Part shown: piece after piece, positions 1 to 8,949 of the stretch
Numbering within the stretch: position 1 is the first letter of the stretch
Layout of the letters: the number at the start of each line of letters is the position of its first letter
Program-made: the position numbers and the translations under genes
The notes under the pieces: model-generated
The model's database searches: none
Seen by the model: only the letters and a program-made list of their open reading frames with translations
What the model was told of the DNA's origin: nothing
Source: CAZEHO01 sp964511945
GTDB lineage: Bacteria; Actinomycetota; Acidimicrobiia; Spongiisociales; UBA11373
Length of the DNA: 64,000 nt
Reading direction: 5' to 3'
Assembly: GCA_964511945.1 (NCBI GenBank)
Contig: CAZEHO010000002.1
Coordinates: 62,001-126,000, forward strand

Positions 1-1943
1 TCGAACTTGACCTTCACGGTGATGACCATTCGGCAGTTCTCCTCGTCGAACACCGCATCGAAGTCGCCGGAGAACATGCCCCCGAGGTCGGTGTCGGTCT
101 CTTCGAGTTTTAGCCAGTGGTAACAATCCCAGTAGGACTGGAAGGTGTCTTCCTCCCCGAAGTCGAGCACGTCTTCGAATGCGTCGAGCCCGCCGAGTGA
201 GTTCACCGCGACGTTGAAAAGCCAAACCGCATCACCGCGCGGCTCCGACCTGAACAGCTCTCGGATGGTCGAGATGATCGCTTCCTGATTGGCCTCGGAG
301 TCGTCCTGCATGAGCCGTGACAACCGGTTCTTCAGCAGCCTGAGGTCCTCGCCGAGCCGCTGTGTGATCGGGGGCTCGGGCTCGGGGGCCGGTTGGATGG
401 AGCCACCGATACCGCCATCAGTGTCTCCGCTGCCATTGCTCGCGTTGTTGTCTTTGGCCGGCTGCGGCTCCGGTTCCGGCTTGACCCGCGACCAGAGCCA
501 CCACCCACCGAAGCCGATGAAGACCAGTGCCACGAGGATCCACACGACCGGCGGGATTCCGCCGCCACCGCCGTCGGTGGTGGCTTGCCCTTCGTCTTCC
601 CCGACGGGAGTGTCCTCAGGGGTCGGCTCCGGGTCGGGCTCCGGGGTCACCGCAGGCTCGTCCGCGGGCGTCACGGCCGGCTCGGGAGGGGATTCTCGGG
701 TGTTGGTGATCGTGCAGGTCACCTCGTCGCCGGGCGCGACCTCGAAACTGGCGCCACCGGCACCGGAATCACCGGTCGAGCATTCGACCGTCGGTTCCAG
801 CCACCCCTCGGGCACCTCCTCTCCAACGCCGTACGTGCCCGGTGCCAGTTCGGCGCTCCCGATCTCGCCGTCGCCGAGCGCGAACGGGCCGATCGTCTCG
901 TCCGAGTCGAACCCGGTGACGTCCACCACGAAGACGTCGTCGGTCGGCTCGCCTTCGATCTCCTTGATGATCGTCAGGAGCGCCGGCTCTGGCTCCGGTT
1001 CACCGGACCCGACCGCTACGACTTCTTCGATCGGAAAGAACTCGGTGAGGTCTGCCGGAGCTGTGGATCCGACTGCGGTGGCCTCGGTGAAGAGCGGCGG
1101 GAACGTCTCGAAGTCGAAGGTGCGGACGCCGGTGATCCCCGCAAGATCGGCGCCGGAGATCAACTGGACGAAGCCGTGCCGCCCAACGGCGTCGGCCGCA
1201 TTGATCCCCATTTCGGTGAATCGACCGTTGTCGAGCACCCGAGCCGAGGGGCCAATCAGTTCGCCGTTGATGCAATTGGAGACGACCGCAAGATTGCCGT
1301 TGAAGAACGAGTCGTTGAACACCTCCGGGCTGGCACCGGTGTTTTCGTCCCATACGAGGCCGGGGAGCCGCGCGACGACGCCTCGATCGACGTGGCTCGC
1401 GGCGCACCCGGGGTCGGGCCGCGGGTTGCTGTGCCCGAAGATGAAGACCGGCCGCCCTTCGGTCGGGGTGAAGGGTCCACCGGACACGCGGACACCGTAC
1501 TCCTCGTCGAACGCTCCGAGCTCGAAGACCATGACCTGGTCGGTCGGAGAGAGCGGGGGGAGTTCCGTCCCTTCGAGTGGAACGGTTTCGACGCCGACGG
1601 CCATGCTCGTGGTGGGGTCGAAGCCGAGGTCGATCACTTCGTCGTGCGGGTTGATCACCACCGCAAAGGTGGCGCCGATCTGCACCGTTTCGGCTACCTC
1701 GGCGGGGACCTGGACCTCACCCTTGAACGGGTTGTAGACCGGCGAATCCACCATCCGGTAGAGAGCCGGGCAGCCGGGTGGGGGACCGGGGAGTTCGTCG
1801 GGTGGAAGGTTGAGGAAGTCCTCGAGTTGTGTGTTGAGGCAGTCCACTGCCGGATCGAGTACGACGACTTGAGCGGCAGTCCCGGTTGCCGGAGCGATCA
1901 CCCCGACCAGCAGCAACACGATCGCCAGACGCACCCAACGCAT
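1..1943 (-). CDS. Secreted, membrane-anchored surface protein with SpaA-like domain (C-terminus beyond window)
   Basis: The minus-strand frame is open from an ATG at 1943, with GGGAGGGG just upstream, to the window edge, giving 647 residues so far. Residues 1-24 look like a signal peptide (hydrophobic run ending in TGTAAQ). Residues about 318-413 resemble a prealbumin-like/SpaA fold, ending in the typical CTITNT strand. A Pro/Glu-rich linker and a Gly stretch lead to one membrane segment at about 462-483. The rest, charged and partly helical, would be cytoplasmic. The large N-terminal part is acidic and not recognised; it may be a chitin- or spondin-like extracellular domain, but no motif decides this. 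The downstream neighbour is divergent. Confidence 0.75.
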   Translation of the reverse strand, partial: MRWVRLAIVLLLVGVIAPATGTAAQVVVLDPAVDCLNTQLEDFLNLPPDELPGPPPGCPALYRMVDSPVYNPFKGEVQVPAEVAETVQIGATFAVVINPHDEVIDLGFDPTTSMAVGVETVPLEGTELPPLSPTDQVMVFELGAFDEEYGVRVSGGPFTPTEGRPVFIFGHSNPRPDPGCAASHVDRGVVARLPGLVWDENTGASPEVFNDSFFNGNLAVVSNCINGELIGPSARVLDNGRFTEMGINAADAVGRHGFVQLISGADLAGITGVRTFDFETFPPLFTEATAVGSTAPADLTEFFPIEEVVAVGSGEPEPEPALLTIIKEIEGEPTDDVFVVDVTGFDSDETIGPFALGDGEIGSAELAPGTYGVGEEVPEGWLEPTVECSTGDSGAGGASFEVAPGDEVTCTITNTRESPPEPAVTPADEPAVTPEPDPEPTPEDTPVGEDEGQATTDGGGGGIPPVVWILVALVFIGFGGWWLWSRVKPEPEPQPAKDNNASNGSGDTDGGIGGSIQPAPEPEPPITQRLGEDLRLLKNRLSRLMQDDSEANQEAIISTIRELFRSEPRGDAVWLFNVAVNSLGGLDAFEDVLDFGEEDTFQSYWDCYHWLKLEETDTDLGGMFSGDFDAVFDEENCRMVITVKVKF

Positions 1944-2025
1944 GGTTCCCCTCCCGCGAATGAGCGGTCACACCATAGGGGAGGGTGCCGATCAGTGCCC
2001 GCGACGCCCCGCCTAGCATCGGCGG

Positions 2026-3261
2026 ATGCCTGCCACCGTCGTCCTTCTCGGAACCCTCGACACCAAAGGCCTGGAGTACGCGTACCTGCGGGATGAGGTG
2101 ACCGCCGCCGGGTGTGACGTGGTCATGGTCAATGCCGGGATCCTGGGAGATCCGGAGTACCCGGTCGATTTCAGCCGTCGCGATGTCGCCGAGGCCGCCG
2201 GCGCCGACCTCGATGAGCTTGCCGCCTCGGGGGACCGTGGTGCCGCCGTGACCACCATGGCGGAAGGCGCTGCGGCGATCTGTACCCGGTTGCACGCCGA
2301 AGGCCGGCTCGACGGAATCCTGGGTGCCGGTGGGTCCGGAGGCACCTCGATCATCAGCCGGGCGATGCGGGGACTCCCGGTCGGCGTGCCGAAGATGCTC
2401 GTCTCGACAATGGGAGCCGGCGACACCCGTCCCTTCGTTGGTGCTCGCGACATCGCCATGATGTTCTCGGTGGTCGACATCGCCGGGATCAACGCGATCT
2501 CCCGTCAGATCCTGGGGAATGCGGCTGCCGGGATGGCGGCAATGGCCACCGCAGACCGAAACCGCGGGGAACATGCTGGGGAGCGACCGCTGATCGGGGC
2601 CACCATGTACGGGGCGACAACGCCGTGCGTCGATGCGGCTCGGGCCTGGATGGAGGAGGCCGGATACGAGGTCCTCGTGTTTCATGCCACCGGCACCGGG
2701 GGGCGTTCGATGGAGGCCTTGATGGCCAGCGGCCACATCACCGGTGCTCTCGATATCACCACCGTGGAGTTGCTCGACGAGATCACCGGGGGAGTGTTCA
2801 CTGCAGGTCCGGCGCGCCTCGAGATCGCCGGCCGGCTGGGACTGCCCCAGGTGGTCACGGTCGGCGCTGCCGACATGATTGCGTTCTCGCCTCCCGAAAC
2901 CCTCCCGCCGGAGTGGCGGGAGACCCGCACCCTGTATCAACACAATCCGCACGTGACGCTGGTGCGCAGCACGCCCGACGAGGCCGCTGCCTTCGGCCGG
3001 CTCGTCGCCGAGAAGCTCAATGCGGCAACCGGGCCCCTGACCGTGTTCATCCCGCTCCAAGCGACTTCTTCGTATGCCGTGGCCGGCGGGGTCTTTCACG
3101 ATCCGGTCGCCGACTCGGCCCTGTTCGATGCCGTACGGGATGGGCTCGATCCGTCGGTTGAGCTGATCGAGATCGACGCGGAGATCAATGATCCCGCCTT
3201 CGGGGAGGCCATGGCCCGCCGTCTCGATGAGCACTACCGGGCCTGGTCGCAAGAGCGGTGA
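2026..3261 (+). CDS. Tm-1-like ATP-binding domain protein (UPF0261 family)
   Basis: A 411-residue protein of the UPF0261/Tm-1-like family, opening with the characteristic LLGTLDTKG segment followed by a Rossmann-like half with Gly-rich loops (GAGGSGGTSIISRAMRGLP near residue 105) and a second half containing MYGATTPCVD and the GAADMIAF motif. Length matches the family. In plants Tm-1 binds viral replicase; bacterial members often sit beside PEP-mutase-like TIM-barrel proteins, and their reaction is unsettled. No TIM-barrel partner is adjacent here. The gene is divergent from the surface protein gene and is followed 180 bp later by the liv promoter. Family assignment is firm, function is not. 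Confidence 0.85.
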   Translation: MPATVVLLGTLDTKGLEYAYLRDEVTAAGCDVVMVNAGILGDPEYPVDFSRRDVAEAAGADLDELAASGDRGAAVTTMAEGAAAICTRLHAEGRLDGILGAGGSGGTSIISRAMRGLPVGVPKMLVSTMGAGDTRPFVGARDIAMMFSVVDIAGINAISRQILGNAAAGMAAMATADRNRGEHAGERPLIGATMYGATTPCVDAARAWMEEAGYEVLVFHATGTGGRSMEALMASGHITGALDITTVELLDEITGGVFTAGPARLEIAGRLGLPQVVTVGAADMIAFSPPETLPPEWRETRTLYQHNPHVTLVRSTPDEAAAFGRLVAEKLNAATGPLTVFIPLQATSSYAVAGGVFHDPVADSALFDAVRDGLDPSVELIEIDAEINDPAFGEAMARRLDEHYRAWSQER

Positions 3262-3415
3262 CGCGTTCCGCGATGGCCCGTTATTGAGGTCGGAAGCCCC
3301 TAACCAGATCGGCTCGGACACCCGTAGGTTGCCCCCATGTTCGAGACCGTTTCGGGGCTGCGGCCGGCTGAACTCCTCGTGACGTTCCGGCGACCCCCGC
3401 GCGTACCGCTCCCGT

Positions 3416-3445
3416 TTGACGCCGCCGCCGGGGCGTGCGTATCAT
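3416..3445 (+). promoter_or_regulatory. Predicted promoter of the liv operon
   Basis: TTGACG at 3416-3421 and TATCAT at 3440-3445 are separated by 18 bp, a good match to a housekeeping sigma promoter. The -10 box lies inside the repeated palindrome described in the next entry. The rest of the 279 bp between the Tm-1-like gene and livH shows nothing else recognisable. Confidence 0.6.
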
Positions 3446-3456
3446 CGATTATCGAT
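3440..3456. promoter_or_regulatory. Operator-like palindrome, site 1 (liv operon)
   Basis: TATCATCGATTATCGAT. Its first 14 bases match the window consensus GATAATCGATTATC at 12 positions, and it ends in a second ATCGAT, so ATCGAT-T-ATCGAT is itself symmetric. It overlaps the -10 box and lies 84 bp before livH, an arrangement expected of a repressor site. Confidence 0.65.
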
Positions 3457-3540
3457 GGCTAAGCGACTTCACTCCCGCAGGTCTGGGACGCCCCTGGGGG
3501 CGCTCACCGACCTCTCCCATCACTCCGGAGCCGGACGCTG

Positions 3541-4524
3541 ATGTTTGTCGTCGACCGGCTCAAGGCTCAGGGTGATCGTCTTCGGAAGCTTGATCGCAAC
3601 ACCCAGGTTGGCTCGGCAATCGGGGTCATCTTCTTCTTGTGGCTGGTGTTCACCGCCGGCCTGAACAAGTCGGTGGTGATCGGTTTGACCGAGCATGCCC
3701 CTCTGGTCCTGGCGGCGATGGGATTCGCTCTGCTGTACCGGCTGAACGGCATCATCAACGTTGGCTATGCCGAGACGGTGACGCTGGGCGCCTACTTCGG
3801 CATGGCGATGAACAACAACTGGGGCTGGAACTTCTATGTGGTCCTGATCCCGGCCAGCATCATCGCCGGGCTGGTCAGTGTTGCCACATACCTGTTCATC
3901 TTCCGTCCGGCCAAGCAGCGCAACGTCGGGATGCTCGAGATGATCCTCATCTCGTTCGGCCTCTCGATCTTCCTGCGCCACACCCTGCAGTTCGTGTTCG
4001 GCTACCCGGTCCGGTTCTTCGACGTTCCGGCTCCGACCCGGCTCGAGGTGCTCGGCGTCGGCGTATCACTCTTCCGCATGGTGGCGCTCATCAGCGTGAT
4101 CGTGCTGGCGCTCGCGCTCTACTACTTCATTCAGCGCTCCACCTACGGTCTGCAGATCCGGGCGCTGGCAAACGATGAGGACCTGGCCCAGGCCAGTGGC
4201 ATCCGGCCCCTGGCGGTCACTGTGATGATCTGGTTCATCGCCGGAATCGCCGGCGGAATGGCCGGAGCGTTCTACGGGGTCGGCTCCAATATCGCCCCGC
4301 TGCTTGGCTGGCGGCAGTTCCTCTTCATCCTGCTGGTGGTCCTGGTGGGCGGCGCCCGCAGTATCGGGGGCGTGATCATCGCCGGTATCGGTACCGGTAT
4401 CGCTCTCGCCGCGATGACGCTGCAGTTCGGCCAGGTGCTGTACGGCCAGCTCATCCTGATCACCGCTTTTGTCGTCATCCTCAAGGTGCGCAGCCTGCGT
4501 ACCGCCGACACGGGGAAGGTGTAG
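3541..4524 (+). CDS. livH: Branched-chain amino-acid-type ABC transporter permease LivH
   Basis: A 327-residue polytopic inner-membrane permease of the LivH family. After a charged N-terminal stretch of about 25 residues there are eight or so hydrophobic segments. The segment reading ALLYRLNGIINVGYAETVTLGAYFG is the family hallmark (most members have N-x-AhGxxxMlGAY), and the conserved cytoplasmic loop contains IRALANDEDLAQASGI, the EAA-type contact with the ATPase. First gene of livHMGFK, 2 bp before livM, and the first gene behind operator site 1. Substrates of this family range from branched-chain amino acids to amides, urea and aromatic acids, so specificity cannot be read from the permease. 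Confidence 0.9.
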   Translation: MFVVDRLKAQGDRLRKLDRNTQVGSAIGVIFFLWLVFTAGLNKSVVIGLTEHAPLVLAAMGFALLYRLNGIINVGYAETVTLGAYFGMAMNNNWGWNFYVVLIPASIIAGLVSVATYLFIFRPAKQRNVGMLEMILISFGLSIFLRHTLQFVFGYPVRFFDVPAPTRLEVLGVGVSLFRMVALISVIVLALALYYFIQRSTYGLQIRALANDEDLAQASGIRPLAVTVMIWFIAGIAGGMAGAFYGVGSNIAPLLGWRQFLFILLVVLVGGARSIGGVIIAGIGTGIALAAMTLQFGQVLYGQLILITAFVVILKVRSLRTADTGKV

Positions 4525-4526
4525 TC

Positions 4527-5474
4527 ATGAACCTCGACTGGCTTGACGCCTTCCTGGTCGGTGGCCTCTTCTCGGTGATGCTGGTCGGTGGGCTCGGCCT
4601 GCTGCTCCATCTGCAACTGGGCCTGACCCGGGTCGCCAACTTCGGCGTTGTTGGATTCTGGGGTATCGGGATGTACGCCTACGGCGTCCTCTACGTCCAG
4701 GTCGACTGGCCGTTCGGCGATCCGTGGCGCTTCATCCTGGCGGCGCTGTTCGGCATCTTCGTTGCCGGGCTGGCCGGTGCGCTGATCGGCTGGCTGATCG
4801 CCGGGATGGACACCGACGGCGTGATGGTGACCACCCTCGGTTTCGCCACGATCGTGTGGATCCTGGCCACGACGCAGAAGGACCTCACCAACGGAGCGCT
4901 CGGCCTGGGCGGACTGCGGTTCCCGTACGACATCGGCTCGGTGAAGTCGAATGAGCTTCTTTGGCTCGGGATCCTGACCCTCGTCGTGGGCGTGATCCTG
5001 TGGTACGTGTGGAAGGTCCACCGGTCCCCGTACGGCCGCATGTTGATCGGTGTCGGCGGCAACGAACCGCTAGCGCGCAGCCTCGGCAAGCCTGCCTTCC
5101 GGTCCAAGCTGTGGATGTTCGCGGTGACCTCGGCCGGCATGGGCTGCCTGGGCGTGATGTTCGGGGTGATGGAGCGCTTCCTGGAGACCTCCAACCTCGG
5201 CATCGACCTGACGCTGGCCGCCTTCGTGGCGCTGGTGCTGGGTGGATCGGCCCGCATCTGGGGCGCGATCGTCGGTGCGATCTTGTCGATCGGCTTCTTC
5301 GACATCGTGGTGCAGTCGTACCTGCCGCTCCCGCTGGAGTGGTACGGCCACACGATTCCGGTATTGCGAGAAGCAGTGTTCGGAGCGGCACTCATCGTCG
5401 TGCTGCTGTACCGCCCGCTCGGCATCCTCGGCGATATGCGGCGTGACAAGCTGATGCGGAGTCTCCATGGCTGA
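4527..5474 (+). CDS. livM: Branched-chain amino-acid-type ABC transporter permease LivM
   Basis: A 315-residue LivM-type permease that should pair with LivH. It starts 2 bp after livH. The motif QLGLTRVANFGVVGFWGIGMYAYG near residues 29-52 and the cytoplasmic loop with GRMLIGVGGNEPLARSLGKPAFRSKLW are family hallmarks. It has eight to nine predicted membrane segments. The last 8 bp overlap livG, so the operon is translationally coupled. Confidence 0.9.
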   Translation: MNLDWLDAFLVGGLFSVMLVGGLGLLLHLQLGLTRVANFGVVGFWGIGMYAYGVLYVQVDWPFGDPWRFILAALFGIFVAGLAGALIGWLIAGMDTDGVMVTTLGFATIVWILATTQKDLTNGALGLGGLRFPYDIGSVKSNELLWLGILTLVVGVILWYVWKVHRSPYGRMLIGVGGNEPLARSLGKPAFRSKLWMFAVTSAGMGCLGVMFGVMERFLETSNLGIDLTLAAFVALVLGGSARIWGAIVGAILSIGFFDIVVQSYLPLPLEWYGHTIPVLREAVFGAALIVVLLYRPLGILGDMRRDKLMRSLHG

Positions 5475-6261
5475 TGTGAACGGTGCGATGAACGGTCGAC
5501 CCCAGATTCGGGTCGAAGGTGCGGTGAAGAGCTTCTCCGGCCGCGTCGTCGTGGACGTCGATGAACTGATTCTGGGCGACCAGCCCATTGAGGGCTTGAT
5601 CGGGCCGAACGGCGCCGGCAAAACGACCTTGATGCGGATGATCATGCACTCGACCCCGTTGGACTCGGGGACGATCACGTTCTACCCGCAGGGCGCAGAC
5701 GACGAACCGATCGTGCTCTCCGGCCTGCCCACCCACCGTATGGCCCGCCTCGGAGTGGTGAAGAGCAACCAGGTCATCATGGACTTCGACAAGCTCACGA
5801 TCTGGGATTCGCTGATGCTGGCTGTGGCCACCTCGAAGAACGAGCGGCCTCACCGGATCTTCGACGAGCAGTCTCTGTTCTCCGAGCACGAGGAGCGGAT
5901 GCGGTACTACCTCGACTACTTCGGGTTCGAGGACCCTGCCGGCTTCGCCGGATCCGCCGGCGACAAGAAACTGCTCGACATCGTGCGTTGCCTGCTGTTG
6001 GAGCCGAAGTTCCTGCTGCTCGACGAGCCCACCGCCGGACTGCCCGACGAACTCACCGAGAAGGTGATGAACGTGGTCCGCCAACTCGCGGCCAAAGGCA
6101 CCTCCGTGGTCATCGTCGAGCACGACCTCAACGTCATCTGGAGCCTCAGCGATGAGGTGCACTTCATGGCGGAGGGAAGCGTGATCATGCGGGGCGCCCC
6201 GGAGGACATCCGGGCCCACCGCACCGTCGTCGAGAAGTATCTGGGAGAGGGCCATGTCTGA
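5467..6261 (+). CDS. livG: ABC transporter ATP-binding protein LivG
   Basis: A 264-residue ATPase of the LivG type. Walker A is GPNGAGKT at residues 46-53, Walker B is FLLLDEPTAG, and the switch histidine is in VIVEHDLNVIW. The ABC signature is degenerate (SAGDKK in place of LSGGQ), as is common in LivG, whose usual form is also a variant. It overlaps livM by 8 bp and livF by 8 bp. It would form a heterodimer with LivF below the LivHM channel. Confidence 0.9.
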   Translation: MADVNGAMNGRPQIRVEGAVKSFSGRVVVDVDELILGDQPIEGLIGPNGAGKTTLMRMIMHSTPLDSGTITFYPQGADDEPIVLSGLPTHRMARLGVVKSNQVIMDFDKLTIWDSLMLAVATSKNERPHRIFDEQSLFSEHEERMRYYLDYFGFEDPAGFAGSAGDKKLLDIVRCLLLEPKFLLLDEPTAGLPDELTEKVMNVVRQLAAKGTSVVIVEHDLNVIWSLSDEVHFMAEGSVIMRGAPEDIRAHRTVVEKYLGEGHV

Positions 6262-6970
6262 GCCGGCCGCATCCACCATCCTCGAAGCCAAGGGGGTACG
6301 GAGCGGGTATCACGGCGTCACCGTGATCAAGGGGCTCGGCTTCGAGGTGACCAACGAGGTCTTCGCTGTCCTCGGCGCCAACGGCGCCGGCAAGACCACG
6401 CTGCTGGCAACCCTGGCACGGCTGATTCCGCTGATGGGCGGTTCGATCAGCTTCCTGGGCGACGACGTCAGCCGCATTCCCGCCTTTGAGACGGCCGCCC
6501 GCGGCATGGGGTATGTCCCACAGGAGAAGGGCACCTTTCCGGACATGACGGTGCTCGAGAACCTGCAGATCGGTGCGATGATCGGTGAGCGCAGCCGGGA
6601 GGAACGGATGCGAGAGGTGTTCGACCTCTTCCCCGATCTCGAGGCGCTACAAGGGCAGCTGGCCGGCACCCTCAGCGGCGGAGAGTCGCGCATGGTGGCG
6701 TGCGGCCGGGCGCTGATGCAGGAGCCCAAGCTGCTGCTCCTCGACGAACCCACCGCCGGGCTCTCTCCGCTCTACGTGGACATGTTCTTCGAGAAGATCC
6801 AAGAGATTCACGAAGTCAAGGGTGTCGGCATCATCCTGGCCGAGCAGAACGCCACCAAGGCGCTCGAAGTTGCGGACCGGGTGATGGTGCTCAGCCTTGG
6901 CGAGGCGTTCACGGTCATGGACGCCTCCGACCTGACGACCGAGCAACTCAAGGAGGGATACAGGATCTAA
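6254..6970 (+). CDS. livF: ABC transporter ATP-binding protein LivF
   Basis: A 238-residue ATPase of the LivF type, partner of LivG. Walker A is GANGAGKTT near residues 41-49, the signature is LSGGESRM, Walker B is LLLLDEPTAGLSP, and the switch region reads IILAEQNA with the family's Gln in place of His. Length is normal for LivF. It overlaps livG by 8 bp and precedes the binding-protein gene by 51 bp. Confidence 0.9.
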   Translation: MSEPAASTILEAKGVRSGYHGVTVIKGLGFEVTNEVFAVLGANGAGKTTLLATLARLIPLMGGSISFLGDDVSRIPAFETAARGMGYVPQEKGTFPDMTVLENLQIGAMIGERSREERMREVFDLFPDLEALQGQLAGTLSGGESRMVACGRALMQEPKLLLLDEPTAGLSPLYVDMFFEKIQEIHEVKGVGIILAEQNATKALEVADRVMVLSLGEAFTVMDASDLTTEQLKEGYRI

Positions 6971-7021
6971 TGACTCTGATGACCTCCAACCTGAAAGCAT
7001 GAAACGGGAGGAAGGAAAGAA

Positions 7022-8458
7022 ATGACAAGACGCACTATCAAGATGGCACGGGTGATTGCGGTTCTGCTCGTGCTCTCTTTGATTGCGGCAGCTTGTGGAG
7101 ATGACGACGACGCCGCCGATACCACGGCGGCGCCGGCGACCACGGCTGCTCCGGCGACCACGGCCGCTCCGGCAACCACGGCCGCTCCGGCAACTACGGC
7201 CGCTCCGGCAACCACGGCTCCGGCCGCTGGTGATGTACCGGTGTGTGAGCTTGCCTACTTCACGGGTGAGTTCGCCGCATACGGCGAGTCGCTGACCGCA
7301 GACATCGCGTTCCCGCTCTCGATCATCAATGAGGATCCGCCGCTTGGGCGGAATTGGAACCTCATTTCCGAGGACATCGGGACCGTGGGTGAGGGCCAGG
7401 CGGCCCGGACTTGCGTCGAGGTGCACGACGCCGAAGTCATCGTTTCGATGGCGCACGGCTACCGCACCTATCGCGACTTCATGCTGGAGTGGATCGCTGA
7501 GAACGATCGGCCTATCGGCCCGACCGTCCACGGCGGGACCATCCCGGGCAACCTCGGCGGCAACGCTGCTGAGCCGCTGTTCCGTGCTCAGGGTCTGGAT
7601 GAGGCGCTTGGCTTCTCCGGCATTCTGAAGGCGCAGGACTACGGCGCCCAGACGATCGTGATCTTCGCGACCGAGGTTGAGGGCTTCCAGCTGGCAGCCG
7701 GCTCTGCGGAGCAGGCGGCGGCAGCCGTTGGGATCGAGGTGCTGGCACGCATCGACGTTCCCGCCGAGCAGCCTTCATATCGTGCTGAGGCCGAGCGGAT
7801 CGCCGAACTGGCCCCGGATGCAGTGGTCGCGCAGGCAGGCTCGGTTGAGTCCGCCACGCTGATCAACGCTGTGGCAGAGGCTGGATTCTCGACCCACTGG
7901 ATCGGTGAGTCGGGCTGGATTCAGCCCGAGTTCGTTGGTGGTCTCGCCGAGGGCGTCATTGCCGGACAGATGAGCATCGGCCTTGCCGGCATCGCCTTCC
8001 GCGATGACATCCCGGCTTGGGACTTCTATGAGGCGGCCTACCTGGCCTCCGACATCCCGCCCGAGGGGCAGGAAGACCCGACCGGCATCTATCACTACAC
8101 CACCTACGACCTGATGGTCCAGACGGCACTCGCCGTTGAGTACGCAGGCACCACCGCAGCCAGCGCGTGGGCACCTGCGATGTTCGAGGTCGGTTCGGCC
8201 CCCGGCACCGTGTGCTACACGTACCCGGACTGCCTGGCGCTGATCAGGGCCGGCGAAGACATCGACTATGAGGGCGTCACCGGATCCGGCGACTACACCA
8301 CCGGTGGTGTGAACTCCCAGAACCAGTCCTACGTTGGGTTCAACGACGACGGCACTCCGATGGAGCAGGAAATCTTCGATTTCGCCCGTGTCGAGGAACT
8401 GACCAACCTGGCGGCCGTTCTGGCCGAGTGTGACGCCGACAACGTCTGCACCTGGTAA
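7022..8458 (+). CDS. livK: Periplasmic-type substrate-binding lipoprotein of the liv transporter
   Basis: A 478-residue type I periplasmic-binding-fold lipoprotein. Residues 1-25 form a lipoprotein signal ending in IAAAC, with Cys25 as the lipid anchor. An Asp run and an ATTAAP repeat linker (about residues 34-67) then hold the binding domain away from the membrane. The fold begins at VCELAYFTGEFAAYGESL, a LivK-like first strand. A Cys pair near the C-terminus (VCYTYPDC) could form a disulfide. It closes the liv operon and is followed by a strong hairpin. The ligand cannot be deduced; it is probably the inducing substrate of the wider regulon. Confidence 0.88.
   Translation: MTRRTIKMARVIAVLLVLSLIAAACGDDDDAADTTAAPATTAAPATTAAPATTAAPATTAAPATTAPAAGDVPVCELAYFTGEFAAYGESLTADIAFPLSIINEDPPLGRNWNLISEDIGTVGEGQAARTCVEVHDAEVIVSMAHGYRTYRDFMLEWIAENDRPIGPTVHGGTIPGNLGGNAAEPLFRAQGLDEALGFSGILKAQDYGAQTIVIFATEVEGFQLAAGSAEQAAAAVGIEVLARIDVPAEQPSYRAEAERIAELAPDAVVAQAGSVESATLINAVAEAGFSTHWIGESGWIQPEFVGGLAEGVIAGQMSIGLAGIAFRDDIPAWDFYEAAYLASDIPPEGQEDPTGIYHYTTYDLMVQTALAVEYAGTTAASAWAPAMFEVGSAPGTVCYTYPDCLALIRAGEDIDYEGVTGSGDYTTGGVNSQNQSYVGFNDDGTPMEQEIFDFARVEELTNLAAVLAECDADNVCTW
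7136..7222 (+). repeat. Tandem 18-bp repeat coding for ATTAAP units
   Basis: Four 18-bp units at 7136, 7154, 7172 and 7190 plus a 15-bp partial unit from 7208, related by third-position changes such as gcgaccacg/gcaaccacg/gcaactacg. They encode the Ala-Thr-Pro linker of the binding protein. Such in-frame repeats can change in number without breaking the gene. Confidence 0.9.
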
Positions 8459-8491
8459 ACGACCGCTGATCGAGCAACTGAGCGACTGAAT

Positions 8492-8523
8492 GCAGCGGCA
8501 GCGGGGAAACCCGCTGCCGCTGC
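8492..8523 (+). terminator. Strong hairpin after the liv operon
   Basis: A perfect 14-bp stem, GCAGCGGCAGCGGG paired with CCCGCTGCCGCTGC, closed by a GAAA tetraloop. It starts 34 bp after the binding-protein stop. There is no long T tract, so termination may be partial and some transcription could reach the VOC and molybdenum hydroxylase genes. Confidence 0.75.
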
Positions 8524-8551
8524 TTCACAAGCGGGGCGAGAGGGGATCGGC

Positions 8552-8947
8552 GTGGGTCATCTGCTGCACCATATTCACATCAAGTCGAAGGATCCGCGTG
8601 CCAGCGCCCGTTGGTGGGTGGACATGTTCGGCGCCACGATCAAACCCGAGTTGGAGTTCGGTCCGATGCTGTTCGCCCCGGTGGAACTGGACGGCGTTCA
8701 GATCAGCTTCACCGGGCCGGCGCCCGGCGAGGACGATGTGATCGCCGACCCACCGGCCGTGCCGTACTACGGCCTGGAGCACATCGGGTTGATGACCGAC
8801 GACCTGGATCGGGATCTGGCCCGCTTCGAGGAACAGGGCCTCACCGTCTACGAGCGGCGCCCGGGTGCAGGTGGCTTCGAGATCGCCTTCGTGGCGACGC
8901 CAGACGATGTATATGTGGAGTTGCTCCAGGCTCCGAAGGGGGACTGA
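8552..8947 (+). CDS. VOC-superfamily (glyoxalase-like) protein
   Basis: A 131-residue protein with two beta-alpha-beta-beta-beta modules typical of the vicinal oxygen chelate fold. Candidate metal ligands are a His in LHHIHIKSKD at the N-terminus, His in YYGLEHIGLMTDD mid-protein and Glu in VYVELLQ near the end, as in glyoxalases, epimerases and ring-cleaving dioxygenases. It starts at GTG 8552 after GAGAGGGG. It is 2 bp before the FAD subunit gene, so it likely acts on a substrate or product of that enzyme. The exact reaction is not recognisable. Confidence 0.8.
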   Translation: MGHLLHHIHIKSKDPRASARWWVDMFGATIKPELEFGPMLFAPVELDGVQISFTGPAPGEDDVIADPPAVPYYGLEHIGLMTDDLDRDLARFEEQGLTVYERRPGAGGFEIAFVATPDDVYVELLQAPKGD

Positions 8948-8949
8948 TC

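Noticed and set aside
289..2096. Long plus-strand frames across the surface-protein gene
   Set aside because: Their products are low-complexity Ser/Gly/Arg sequences, while the minus strand gives a signal peptide, a recognisable domain and a membrane anchor with a good ribosome site.
7136..7222. CRISPR-like direct repeats
   Set aside because: The units are contiguous, in frame and encode an Ala-Thr-Pro linker; there are no spacers.
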